64,000 nucleotides of DNA from Erpobdella octoculata (lineage: Eukaryota; Annelida; Clitellata; Hirudinida; Erpobdellidae). A program made the position numbers and the translations under genes. Below are positions 10,958-48,249 of the stretch, piece by piece. The stretch covers positions 15,897,789-15,961,788 of the forward strand of contig OZ022243.1 in NCBI GenBank assembly GCA_963978895.1. Reading direction: 5' to 3'. Each line of letters begins with the position of its first letter. Position 1 is the stretch's first letter. Below the pieces are notes generated by a model. It saw nothing but the letters and a program-made list of their open reading frames with translations. It had not been told where the DNA came from and made no database searches.

Positions 10958-11006
10958 ATGAGCTGACCTGCAGGTTTCGGCTTTATTAGCCATCATCAGA
11001 ACTCAT
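10958..11006 (-). ncRNA. Minimal type I hammerhead ribozyme
   Basis: All core parts are present on the minus strand. Stem I pairs ATGAGTT (11,006-11,000) with AGCTCAT (10,964-10,958), seven pairs including one G-U. The core CTGATGA is at 10,999-10,993. Stem II is GGCT/AGCC around an AATAA loop. GAA lies at 10,978-10,976. Stem III is ACC/GGT with a TGCA loop (10,975-10,966). The cleavage-site base is C at 10,965. One unpaired T lies between the core and stem II, which could weaken activity. Short stem III hammerheads of this type are known from Penelope-like elements and retrozymes. Confidence 0.7.
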
Positions 11007-11378
11007 AAAAATAATTTAAAATTACAGCTACAACGAAAATATATAAAGTGGTGTGGCGAAACATATCAGATATGTTTACACATCAATCGAGGTCAAAGTA
11101 CAAAGAAGAGTAAAAGCAAAATATGAAAACCGCTAAGAAACAACCAAATTTTTTGCCTCAGAGTAAATAAATAAACAAAAAATAAACAAAAAATAAGAAA
11201 AAATAAAAAATTACATGTGCTAAACTATACAACCAAATTAAGTAGTAAAATATAACTATTAAAAGAAAATTACTAATAAAAGCAAAGAGGTAAAATAATA
11301 AAATAAGAATTTAAAGCTGCAATTCAAAGATAATGGGATATCGATAAAATTGAGAGTTTAATTAAAAGTTGAAAATGA

Positions 11379-12141
<763 letters not shown>

Positions 12142-12149
12142 TATATTTA

Positions 12150-13145
12150 TTAAATTATTTGAAGGCTTTAGAGTAGATATTGTTATAACAATTATTGAAC
12201 CAACAGCTTTAAACTAATCGTGAGAGATTTGTTTTTAAGCCTGTTGCTTGATAAATTTGATTCAGCTTTTAGTGAATTTACTATAATTTCTAATGCTTCG
12301 AGTATAGAAACCTTATTATTTAACACATCGGAAGCTGAATCTAGATGACTGACATCTTTGTGTTAAAAGTCGGTTCAAATTAGTGCCCTCATAAACACTT
12401 TAAAGCAGTTGCCTTCTCAAAAAATGTGCAATTGCTCACAAATCCAACAAAGGTCTTGCATTGTATGCACTACAACTAAATGAAGTTGATGGTTGAAAGG
12501 GTGCACATACTGCCATACTGCACCCCTCCTTTTCATCCACTCATAACACTCGCACCTCCATAACACTGGCTTCAAATGTCTTTTTTGTCAATGTTATGCA
12601 GCTCCACTATCGACAGGAAGTGTTTTTCAGCAACTCCATTTTTCACAAAACGCAAAACTAATGACAAGTTTTCAATGTTACTTTTATCACGAGTTTCGAC
12701 ACATTAAAAACAAAATTGTTTAATATCAGATAATTTGAATTCTTCTACTATCTTTATTTGCCAATGTGTTAATAATTTCATTCTGAATTTTAGGTGAGGT
12801 GTACTTTGCATTCAAAAAAATGTTCGAAACTATGGATTTCAGTTTCTCATCTTTTTGCAAAATTTAATCAAAGAGCTTAAGAAACAATCCTCTACAATTT
12901 ACAATGCTTTCATTTTTATTTTCATCGATTGATCGATTGCCTCATTAAAACATTCATTGTCTCTTTCAAAACTCAAGTCATTAACAGACAAAAATTTTAT
13001 AGTGTTACCTATTGACTTGATATAATAACAGTTTTGTTTTAGATGTTTTCCAGATACTTTGTGAGCAATCAGAGGTGTACGGGAGCTAATCGAAGTGGGG
13101 GGCTGGAAATAATTATTGCCAGAATGCTGGAGGTCTTTCAAAAAA
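12150..13145 (-). pseudogene. Decayed hAT-superfamily transposase (ZMYM/GTF2IRD2-like group)
   Basis: On the minus strand, broken frames preserve characteristic blocks in order: RTPLIAHKVSGKHLKQNCYY and LSFERDNECFNE at 13,141-12,930, NAKYTSPKIQNEIINTLA near 12,800, and ASDVLNNKVSILEALEI near 12,320. These resemble the middle of hAT-like proteins that carry TTF/MYM-type zinc fingers. Several stops and frameshifts separate them, so the copy is dead. Terminal repeats were not found. Confidence 0.6.
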
Positions 13146-13670
13146 TAGGGGATAAATAAACATGGGCGTTATAATAAATCATCATTTTATCAATTCTATT
13201 TTGTTTGTATATTTAAAAAAAACTTAATAGTAACGAAACTTTTTTTATTAAAACATTCAAAAAATATTGTTTTCTGGATTTCCTGGAAACAAAAATGTAA
13301 TTAATTTGGTCAGTATTTGTACCGACAGACTTATTAGAATAATTTCGTTCAATATGTAAAATTACCACACTGTTTGGACGTGTTCGGCTGAATCATATCT
13401 ACATGACCACCTGGTCAAACTTTGAGATTTAAGTGTTTGTGACATTTTTTCACCGTAGAACGTAACGCTATGTAAAACAGCGTGCCTTTTAAGGTGCATA
13501 CACACTGATCGGTTTTTTCAACCAGCTCCAGTTCGCCAGAACTGGTGCATAGATTATGATAATTTATTTTGGTACCAGAGCACATGTCACACTTAGCCGG
13601 TTGTTTTTGTAAACAAATGAGTTATGAACTGCCGGTAAGTTGTAAGCAACAAAATCGCCCGCTATGGTTT
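13146..13670. other. No gene seen
   Basis: AT-rich sequence without a recognisable ORF, RNA or repeat. Confidence 0.5.
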
Positions 13671-13675
13671 AGATC

Positions 13676-14000
13676 AGGGTTGTCCAACGCGTGGCCCGCG
13701 GACATTTTTTTAAAGATCTCAGTCTTTCACACCAGACAAATGCAAAAAGGGTTGATGATCTATCAAAAAATATTGAATTAGCATTGAAAGAAAAATTATG
13801 TAAGTGTGAAGCATATAATCTGGCACTTGATGAATCAACATATAGAGGTGATATGGCATAGTTAGCTATTTTTATTAGAAGTATAACATTAATTTTGAAA
13901 TAATTGAAGAACTGTTAGATGTCATGCACATGAAAGTCACAACTAAAAAAAAGATATTCATTCTGAAGTCTAAAAAACAACGAAAAAATTTGATTTGCCA
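13676..14000 (+). pseudogene. hAT remnant (GTF2I-repeat/EPM2AIP1-like group) with one terminal repeat
   Basis: Starts with a typical hAT end, CAGGGTTGTCCAACGCGTGG followed by CCCGCGG. Frames at 13,740-13,990 then encode NLALDESTYRGDMA-stop-LAIFIRS and EELLDVMHMKVTTKKKIF. Both match the conserved ALDESTD...AQLAIFIRG and EELLDL regions of this hAT group. An internal stop and missing flanks show it is a deleted copy. Confidence 0.6.
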
Positions 14001-14429
14001 GAAAAAACTCTAAAAAATAAACAATGCCAGGTTTTCCATTAAAAACATTTTTTGACAATATTGAATTAGTTGTTTTCAATTAGAAGTTTAAATAAAATAT
14101 TTTTTTAATTTTCTGCCCTCATGTTGTCATCAAAATAAAATAATGGCCCTGGCTGCAAAAAATAATGCACCAATAACATTTTCTGTTTTTTCGGCGTCCA
14201 TTTGGAATTTTTTCGGCCATATTGTCCGCCATATTAAATTTTATTTGTCTCATAATTATCATAAACAAAATGATATCTCTAAAAAAATTAAGTTTTGTAC
14301 ACCAATTAAGTATATTAATGTTGTCTGATTTTTTTAAAAATATTTTATAATTATCGGTCGCCATTTTGAAAACTCAAGATGGCGGACTTATGCCCCATTT
14401 GTGGTAATTCCACCTAATGCCGTTTTACA
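14001..14429. other. MITE-like debris
   Basis: Contains CAAGATGGCGGACTTATG and the near-inverse ATTGTCCGCCATATT, suggesting remains of a small inverted-repeat element. No gene seen. Confidence 0.35.
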
Positions 14430-14600
14430 ATTATATGAGTCTGCTACTCGAAAAAACATTCAAACTCCGTCTTTTTCAAAGTTTATGCGGGTCTGTAGGA
14501 CAGGTCCTGGACTATAGGGACAATATTTTCTTTCAAGCAAGTTTCGTTAAACTTTGTGACCCATTTCGCATTCAATATTTTCCTATATAAATTTTGCAAC
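14430..14600 (-). mobile_element. Penelope-like fragment C
   Basis: The minus-strand frame gives KWVTKFNETCLKENIVPI, closely similar to KWAIVFNKACLKEQLVPN of element B. Part of its end (GAGTCTGCTACTCGAAAAAA) is repeated at 15,059-15,080 on the far side of a TA array, suggesting rearrangement through TA tracts. Confidence 0.5.
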
Positions 14601-14699
14601 GCCACAATATCTTTCTTTTCATAAAAAATTAATTTAACCATCTTCAGAATTTCATTTTAAACTTTATAATAATAAAATAATATATATCAAAACCGAAAA

Positions 14700-15163
<464 letters not shown>

Positions 15164-15166
<3 letters not shown>

Positions 15167-16072
15167 TGGTACTCCCTATTAACGACTTTGAAAATGTCAT
15201 AGAAATCAGGTCTTAAAAGGGAGGGGCCTTAAATGGGGAGAAAGGATATTTACAACCAAATAAAAAAGGTACACAAAATGTACATACACTGCATTGTATT
15301 ATATTCAAACAATACATATATAATTGGACAAAACTATGTTATTGTTAAACTCAAAAATTTAATTTTTAGGTATTTTGGGAAAAAATGAAGTAAGTGGAGT
15401 TTGAGCAACTCTTGACTTTTTTTTAAGATGTTCTGTTTGAATTTGACCGTGAAAATTTTCCAAAAGTTTTGTAATGCCTTGAAGTCGATGTAAACACATT
15501 TTCTTTGTTTATCGTACTTTCGTTCCGCATTGTCACCTTTTTCCATCTTTCAAGAATTGAAGCTTTGTCCTGTACAATTCCCTGAATTTGTGTTTTACCG
15601 ACATTTACCGATTTTGCAATTGAGATTGCAGTTTCTCCGCTGTCACTCCTTTTTATCACTTCTATTCTTTCTCCTAATGTTAATATTTTTCGTTTTCTTT
15701 TCTGTGAGTTCAAAGTTGACGTCATTTTACCAAATTAAAATTTAATTCGCGAAATCAAATGAGAGACGAGACGCTTTGAATAAATATAAAGAATCCGGAA
15801 GTTTTGTTTTGTTTGTGAATAAGGATGGCATGTTTTGGTGAATAGGGATGGCATGTTTTGAATGTGTATACCGAAAATTGAGAATTTTAAAAAGTCGTAA
15901 TTTTTACGTTTTAGTGAAAATTTTTTGTGTTTTTTTAAGGTCGTTGGTCGGGTTTTGGAGGGAGTCGTAGATTGGGAGTGACGCTTAATGGGAAAACAAT
16001 CCGTCAGAAAACAAATGGTCGGAAATGAGAGAGAGTCGTAAATGGGGAGGTCGTTGGGGAGGAGTATTACTG
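15164..16072 (-). mobile_element. Tigger/pogo-type DNA transposon, internally deleted
   Basis: The 909-bp element is flanked by TA and has inverted ends CAGTGGTACTCCCTATTAAC and CAGTAATACTCCTCCCCAAC. Positions 15,725-15,540 (minus) encode the N-terminal CENP-B-type helix-turn-helix of a pogo transposase (LTLGERIEVIKR, SIAKSVNVGKTQIQ). The DDE catalytic region is missing, so it depends on another element to move. The ORF opens at ATG 15,725 and remains open for about 100 codons, the last part out of family similarity. Confidence 0.8.
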
Positions 16073-16082
16073 TATATATATA

Positions 16083-16420
16083 CATATACATACATATACA
16101 TACATAAATGAGCGAAAACGGGAACGGGAAGCCAACTGAGAGCGAAAGATAGAGCGGGAAAGGGAAAGCGACTGAGAACGGGAAAGCAACCGGGGGCGGG
16201 AAAGCGACCGGGAGCGGAAAAGCGACCGGGAGCGGAAAAGCGACCGGGAGCGGAAAAGCGACCGGGAGCGGAAAAGCGACCGGGAGCGGAAAAGTGACCG
16301 GGAGCGGAAAAGCGACCGGGAACGCGACGGGAACGGGAAAGCGGAGAAGGAAACGGGAGTGAGAGAGACAAATATTAGAAAAACCTCTAAAAACCCCGGG
16401 CAACGCCGGGTGCCCCGCTA

Positions 16421-16421
<1 letters not shown>
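16083..16421 (+). mobile_element. Helitron-like family 2 copy
   Basis: Contains the GC-rich 18-bp repeat (CGACCGGGAGCGGAAAAG units) and ends with CCCGGGCAACGCCGGG, GTGCCCCG-type spacer and CTAG at 16,418-16,421 before a T and TA tract. The 5' TC end is not evident. Confidence 0.65.
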
Positions 16422-16477
<56 letters not shown>

Positions 16478-16586
16478 ATAGCCCATGTCTGTGTAAGAAG
16501 TTTTTGTGTGACGATCTGCTATCTCTGGTAAATTAATTTATATATAACATTAATAAATAATTATATAAATATTTTTTTTATAATTT

Positions 16587-17400
16587 AACTATCCAACAAG
16601 ATTAAGAGGACTACACATTCTTCAAAAGAAAGCAGTTCGCATCATTTTTCATTTGCCATATCGAGCTCCAACTGGGCCGACATTTTTTGTGAATGATCTT
16701 CTAAACATACATCAATTAAATAAATTTCAAATTTGCCTTTTTATGTTCAAATATAATAGTGGAGAATTACCTAATGTGTTCAGTCATATGTTCAAGAAAA
16801 CTTCGGAGATCCATACATTTGCTTTGCGATCATCAATCAACTATAGATCTGATTTTTGTGGTACTACTTTCAAAAGTTTTTCTATTTGCTGTCGGGGACC
16901 TCGGTTGTATAACTCCCTTCCAGTTCATTTAAAATCAATTAAATCAATAACACTGTTTAAAAAATGTTTGAAATCGTTTATTCTACTTTCAAATTGATCA
17001 CATGTCTCTTTCTCAGCTTGTTTGTTTCTTACCTTAATTTTATATTCTTAACTTTTTTTATTATTATATACCTATTTCTCAACTCTTGGTTCATTGATGA
17101 TTTGATTTCTCTGCTTGTCTTTCAACTCGAATAGCCTTAATCTAAATCTATATTACTCTTGAAATGAATTCTGAAGACTTGTATTTTATTTTTTTTCTTT
17201 CAATGAGATTTATTTTGTGTTTTCTGTTTGTGGTTTATTCTCATTTTTATTATTTACTATAAGGATATCCCCTAGATGGGAAGTAATTCCCTTGGGAGAC
17301 TCCTTTTGGGTGATGTTTATTTTGTTGTACTTTTTCTTATGATTTGTTTTGTTTGATTATTATCATCCCAATAAACAAATTAAACCTAAAACCTAAACCT
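16587..17400 (+). mobile_element. Jockey/CR1-like LINE, 3' end with reverse transcriptase tail
   Basis: An open frame to 16,997 encodes the last ~135 residues of a LINE polymerase: LRGLHILQKKAVRII, FMFKYNSGELPN and GPRLYNSLP patterns. It is followed by ~400 bp of 3' UTR ending in a CCTAAA-type tail. It is 5'-truncated, as is usual for LINE insertions. Confidence 0.75.
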
Positions 17401-17950
17401 AAAAAAAGTAAGGTAAATATTATTTAATAATAATTTATTTAGGATTAAAGTTATTTTGCAATTATACACTGCCAGCCTTAAAGACAAAAAAGATGGCGAT
17501 GCAATTGTGAAATAAAATAATAAATAATGAAATTTAAAAAAAAACGTCATTTTTGACGGCATATTTCTAGCCATAGACTTGTATATAATATCTAGACACG
17601 CAGCACAGGCCAATTTAGCGAGGGCAATAGAAAGGCTCTGGACTAAGGTTAAAAGGTAAACCTAATAGCCGCATGGACTTATAGGTATAAATAAAAAGTC
17701 AATTGGCTAATCCATTTATTAAAAATAAAACTTAAATTGAATAATTTAAATTTATAATTTAAAAAAATAAAACATTTTGGTGCAGTTAGCTTCAATTTCC
17801 TATATGTAAAACTTCATTAGTAGCCTGATCAATATTTCATATTATAAAAATAAAACTTAAATTGACAAATTTAAATTTGTAGTTTTGGAAAAATTAAACT
17901 TTTTAGCTTAAAGCTTGCTTTAGTGAATATTAATTAGGTCGGTGCTGGTA
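17401..17950. other. AT-rich stretch with a repeat also found at 30-130 and 1,280-1,330
   Basis: GATGGCGATGCAATTGTGAA followed by CATTTTTGACGGCATAT is shared with the first 130 bases of the window and partly with 1,290-1,330. Class unknown. Two ~55-bp stretches around TAAAACTTAAATTGA repeat at 17,726 and 17,845. No gene seen. Confidence 0.4.
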
Positions 17951-17997
17951 GCTCACTGGCTAAATTTTGTTGTATCGGCCGTATCGGGTTTACGGCA

Positions 17998-18160
17998 AAT
18001 TCATCGTGAGACAATTCATCGTGAGAGAATTCATCGTGAAAAGTTCATCGTGGACAATTCATCGTAAGACAATTCATCGTAAGACAATTCATCGTACGAC
18101 AATTCATCGCGAGACAATTCATCGCGAGACAATTCATCGTGGGAAAAATTCATCGCAGAT
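17998..18160. repeat. 15-bp minisatellite
   Basis: About ten units of ACAATTCATCGTGAG with small variations. The ORF with repeated TIHR is its translation. Confidence 0.85.
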
Positions 18161-18518
18161 AATTTTTCACAACGGAAAATTAGTTTGCATAATACAAGTT
18201 TCCTTTAAACCGCTGAATGCATAGATATTGGTTGAATGTTTTATAAAAAAAATACATCAGTGTACATGGAAATAAATAAAGTGAAAAATTTGTCAAATGA
18301 ATTAAAATAATTTCTTTCTTGGATACTTTTGCACTTAGACATTCGTGTTACTAATAAAATTATTTCTTTATTAAATGTAGATTTTCTTTAGCATTATCTT
18401 TGTAACTTTAATCTAGTGAGATCACCTGTTGTGGAGAAGAAAGAGTGTGGTTCTGAATTCGTGATTTTGTATAGGCGTCATAAAAGTGTCCAGTATTATG
18501 GTGACAGGAACACCTGTG

Positions 18519-19078
18519 CAGGGCCGGATTATCCAATAGGCACAGTAGGCACTGTGCCTAGGGCCTACGAACAATTAGGGGCCTACGAAAAATCATAAAA
18601 TTAAAGTTTTTTTATTGAGTGATTAAAATAGAGAAAAAAACAAAATTCAAAATCAATCACATTTATAATTAAAAACTTTTTCAGTTAATTTGTTTTACAC
18701 AGTAGATTAAATTATTGACTCAACCATATAAACTTTGAGGCTCTTTGCATGAGCAAAATCACAAATAACATCTTCAAATGACATTTCCCACATTAAATCG
18801 TTTTCAACTGAAAGAAATGCAAGGGATGACTAATCGTTCGTGACCCCTTCGTTGACCGCAGATAATTTTTGATAAGCTTCTGTTTTGAAAAAGATCGTTC
18901 GACCTTCACAACTTGATCCAAAAATTGAAAGATAAATTCGAAAGGCAATATTTACATTTAGAAAACTTGTGACCAACTTATTTTCTATTTGGGCCTTTAT
19001 CATTTCAGCAACAGATTTTGTGTCGGCGAACATTCTAGAAAACAAAAAAAAACTCATCAGCAAATGCCTCTTCCAGAA
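18519..19078 (-). pseudogene. hAT transposase 3' end with terminal inverted repeat
   Basis: The outer end is the hAT-like terminus CAGGGCCGGATTATCCAATA at 18,519. Minus-strand frames at about 19,060-18,700 encode a C-terminal hAT dimerisation region (LSAVNEGVTND, then LAFLSVENDL, then SFEDVICDFAHAKS) with a stop inside. The other end is lost where Helitron-like DNA begins near 19,080. Confidence 0.6.
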
Positions 19079-19080
19079 CC

Positions 19081-19400
19081 GAAACGGCTGAACCGATATC
19101 TATGAAATTTTTTGTGTACCTATCCTCAGACCTACCAAACGTATACAAAAAATTTCATTAAAATCGGTTCAGCCGTTTCGGAGGAGTTTGGACACAAACA
19201 CCGTCACGAGTTCCTTCTCCGGTTGTTTTCCCGCTCCCGTTCTCGGTCGCTATTCCGTTCCTGGCCGCTTTCCCGCTTCCGATTGCTTTTCCGCTCCCGT
19301 TCCCGCTTGCTCTCCCGTTCTCGCTCTCTCATTCACGTTCTCGCACGCGCTCATTTTCTCTTTTTCATTCTTTCCTAACTTCTTTTAGCCCATAAAACAT
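19081..19400. mobile_element. Helitron-like fragments
   Basis: A small inverted repeat of the Helitron 5' phrase (AAACGGCTGAACCGAT near 19,082 and ATCGGTTCAGCCGTTT near 19,163) is followed by a family 2 GC-rich repeat fragment (19,215-19,390). No complete termini. Confidence 0.5.
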
Positions 19401-19517
19401 CAAATAGATTTGGCTAAATCTTGCTTGAAGCTTTCAAACGTTGTTACGTAACTTAAATTTGAATTTTATTACGCAATTACTGATTTTGAATTTTATTACT
19501 CACCCCCGAATATATAT

Positions 19518-19625
19518 ATATAGTTCCCGCTTGCTCATTTTGTGACTAATTTTAAATTTTTTTCTCTATATTTGATTCCCCTTGACTCTCAAGGTTGTGT
19601 GAAAATTTCATTATGATCGGATGAT
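19518..19625 (+). repeat. GAGCGGAGCGG-family short repeat, partial
   Basis: Shares TTCCCGCTTGCTCATTTTGT, TTGATTCCCCTTGACTCTCA and the TGATCGGATGA end with the other copies. Confidence 0.65.
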
Positions 19626-20205
19626 ATATATATATATATGGATTATGTCCCATTAGTTCTGAGTTGCTAACATTTTTACTTTTAACATTTAAAAAGCAAA
19701 ATAAATTATTAAATATATCCAAAATAAGTTAAGTGTATTTGGTATTTGCAATCAAGTTAATAAAAACAAAATGAGCAGTTCAAAGCTTTTCAGAGGTTAG
19801 ATGTTTTGCACTGAAGAAGCTAGGAGAACATTTATCTGCAAAAAATAAAGTCGGTATTAAATTTAATGATATTTCACGCTACAGTAGGACCTTGCTTATA
19901 CGACCCACAGTAATGCGACTTTTATGTTCCTATGACATAAAAATTATACACAAATTCAATATCCCTTTCATATTATTTTCTTCAGCTTATGCTACTTTCC
20001 CGCTTGTGCAAACAATTTTATATGGCAAAAAAAAACAAGTCACAAAAGCAAAGTTCTGCTGTAATAGTTAATCAGAATGTTATAATGTCATTGCTATCAA
20101 TAGTTTTTAAATGGATAGTCTTAAATAATATTTATTCATAGATCCTAATGAATTTTTATAACAACTTCAATGATAAAAGTATAAATTTATTTTTGTAAGA
20201 TGATA

Positions 20206-44613
<24,408 letters not shown>

Positions 44614-45257
44614 TCTGAGCTGAACTGATAAACAATGTGAAAAGTGAAGTATGAAGTACGTTAACAAATAAGTCTTTAATATTTTTTATCAAAGAAAATC
44701 GTTGGTTGTGATATTAAAAATTATACATAAGTATAAACCATAAACAAAGCTGTATTTAGGGAAGTTTACGGTTCAACCCTCATCCACCGAAATTATGAGA
44801 AAAATATCAAGTAGATTAAATATGGAATTTTATGATGGGCAAGAAAGAGAGTTGTAAAAGTTTATAATATTCATGATATTGGGAAATATGTATCTAAATC
44901 GTTCAGTGTGGAACTTTTCTGGTTCAAGGCTCTCGACCATGCTAAAACATGCAGAGGATCAATATCGCAAGATCGGCAAGATCTCGGTTAGTCACAGTCA
45001 CGATATGACAAAAAGCGAAAGGAACCACTGTAAAATGCTATCAATCAATCAATCAATTATTTATATAGCGCTATTTCCGCAGTGTTCAATAGCGCTCGGT
45101 CGTGAACTTAGTAAACAGATATGTTTTAAGTCCACGACGGAAAACTGTGAGAGAAGTAGAGTTAGTAAGAGAAGAAGGAAGAGAGTTCCAGAGATAGGGA
45201 CCAGAGTAGGAGAAAGAGCGTTTAGCAAAAGAATGCTTAATAGTGAAGATGCGAGAG

Positions 45258-45885
<628 letters not shown>

Positions 45886-47104
45886 TGCGAGAGTGATTAC
45901 GAGAAGAAGAACGAAGACCAGACTTAGGAGGGATATGTATTAAATTAGTTAAGTAGAGAGGAGAAAGGCAATTTTTTATTTTGTACATTATTAAACAGAT
46001 TTTAAAAATCACCCTATATCTGAGAGGAAGCCAATGGAGAAGAACAAGAGATGGAGAGATGTGAGAGGAGTAGGAGGTGCGAGAAACTAAGCGAGCAGCC
46101 GAGTTGAAGGCTTTAGAGAGAGGATAGAGGGTAGTGTCAGGAAGACCATAGTATAGAGAATTGCAGTAGTCAATTCGAGACAGGACAAGAGAAGAGACTA
46201 GAAGTTGCAGCGAAGGATCATCCAGAAGTGGACGAAGCTGCTTAATACGGCAAAGATGAAAGTAGCAGGATTTAGTAACAGAAGTAATTTGGGGGGTTAG
46301 CGACAAGTTAGAGTCAAAGAGAAAACCTAAGCTACGAATCAAGGGAGAAGGAGAAATGGAAAGAGAAGATGGTGGTGGCAAAACCAAAGGAAGAGGATTT
46401 AGGGATTTAGAGGACTTGTTGAAATAGATTAGTTCAAACTTGTCAGGATTAAGTTTAAGACACATAGAAGAACTCCAGGATATAATAGATTGAAGGCAGG
46501 CAGCTATTTTGTTAAGAACAGACTCAAGAGAAGAGTTAGAGAAAGTAGAATAGACATAAGAGTCATCGGCATACATTTGGCTATTGAGAGAGTGAGAAGA
46601 TATAATATGAGGAAGTTCAGAAGTATAGAGAATAAACAGTAAAGGACCAAGAATAGACCCTTGAGGGACACCGTAGCTCAAAGTTACAGGAGTAGATTTA
46701 GAAGATTCAATAGAAACATAGGAATATCTACCAGATAGATAAGATTTAATCCACCGGAGAGCATCGCTAGTTATATTAAAGGATTTATCAAGTACATCCA
46801 ACAACAGTGAGTGATCAACTGTATCAAATGCAGATGAATAATCAAGACAAAGAAGAAGGGTAGAGAGGCCAGAGTCAGAAGAAACAATAAGGTCATTATG
46901 AAGCTTAAGTAGAGCAGTTTCAGTAGAGTGGCCAGGCTGAAGCCAGATTGAGAAGAGGGAAGAAGTGAGAAAGCAGTTAGATAAGCACTTATTTGCTCAT
47001 ACACAACCCAGTAAACATTGTAACCACTTTGTAACGTTTCTTAACCGTTCATTTTCGGTTACAAGAAACGCGTTTCTTTTCGGTTGTTTTGCTCATCGGC
47101 TGTG

Positions 47105-47250
47105 CGTTAAAGAAACGTTTCCTGAGTAACGTTTTAGAAACGTTTCCCGTGTAACGTTTTAGAAACGTTTCCCGTGTAACGTTTTAGAAACGTTTCCTGT
47201 GTAACGTTTTAGAAACGTTTACAATGTAACGCTTTAGAAACCTCCTCTAT
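47105..47250. repeat. 25-bp minisatellite
   Basis: Five to six units of GTAACGTTTTAGAAACGTTT plus CCCGT. Each unit contains a near-palindrome around AAACGTTT. Confidence 0.9.
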
Positions 47251-47371
47251 TATTTGCTCATGCAAATTATTATCACTTCAAATACGTTCATCAATAGACA
47301 AAACTGAAACAATATTTGCAAATTTATAAAAAAGTTTATTTAAAAAAAGTCTTTTGAGCTCTATATAAAGG

Positions 47372-48005
47372 TCATTTCTTCTCCTTGCGGTTCAGCCTCT
47401 CATGTGCAAACTTTATCCACTTCTTTGTCACAACCTCAATTTCCTTGGCTGACGAATCGTGGAAGCGTCTATTGGTTTGGAGAGTTTCTGAGAAATAGTT
47501 TAAAAAAATAGTTGTTAGATATCTAATGTTTTTAAAATGACTTTGCTAATAGTTTAGTTAAGCTAACTAATGATAAGTTCTTTGAAAAAGGTGCTTTCCA
47601 TTTTTCTTTTACCACCACTCCCTTTCCAATTGAACTTTTCAGCCAGCCCATCATCCATGGTGTACCGGAGCAGCCTACGACACGCCTCTGCCATTGTGTC
47701 TCCCCCAAGCTTTTGTAAGTCAATCACCTATACAAATGTTTGAATTTATGATAGTGATAACCTAATACAAAAATTTTAGATATCTAAGTACATGCTGTAA
47801 TTGACTTACCAGAGCATCAAATAATTCTTTAGATTCTAATTTTGAATCCAACTGGTCAAATTGTACCATGGAGTGCATGGGGAAATGAACGTTTTCCGGA
47901 ACTGCCGTATTAACTGCTGTCGTTGGCGGACTGACAAGAAGAGCCAGATTACTTTTAATTTCTTTCAAAACTTCACATATATTAGTAAACTGTCCAACAA
48001 CATAT
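47372..48005 (-). CDS. DUF4806-type protein, 3' exons
   Basis: Three exons join in phase: 48005-47810 (5' limit uncertain), 47727-47568 and 47487-47372, ending at TGA. The product contains MVQFDQLDSKLESKELFDAL, then VIDLQKLGGDTMAEACRRLL, then LAEKFNWKG and finally EVVTKKWIKFAHERLNRK. This order (start strand, GG helix, conserved tryptophan-glycine, then a basic WxxxA helix) is how I remember the DUF4806 domain of uncharacterised animal proteins. Its molecular role is unknown. Donors are CTG|GTAAGT and a weak ATTA|GTTAGC. An overlapping frame at 48,207-47,965 contains a coiled-coil-like ETLLQYEEQLDKIRADNL and may be the true upstream part if a frameshift is present. It could be a gene or a mobile-element passenger. 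Confidence 0.55.
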
Positions 48006-48249
48006 CTGCTAAATTATCGGCTCTAATTTTATCTAACTGCTCTTCATATTGTAACAAAGTTTCGATCAAAAAATCTAACTGATTATTATAACACAACGAA
48101 TTTAACTGATTATTATAACACAATGAGAATGAACTAAACTCGTTAGATGTTAGCAAATGCAGACAAAACACGATAGATTTACTGAAACAACAACGGCGTG
48201 ACTTCACAACAAACAGATTTTTCGCGCACTTTCAGACTATATATAAGTT

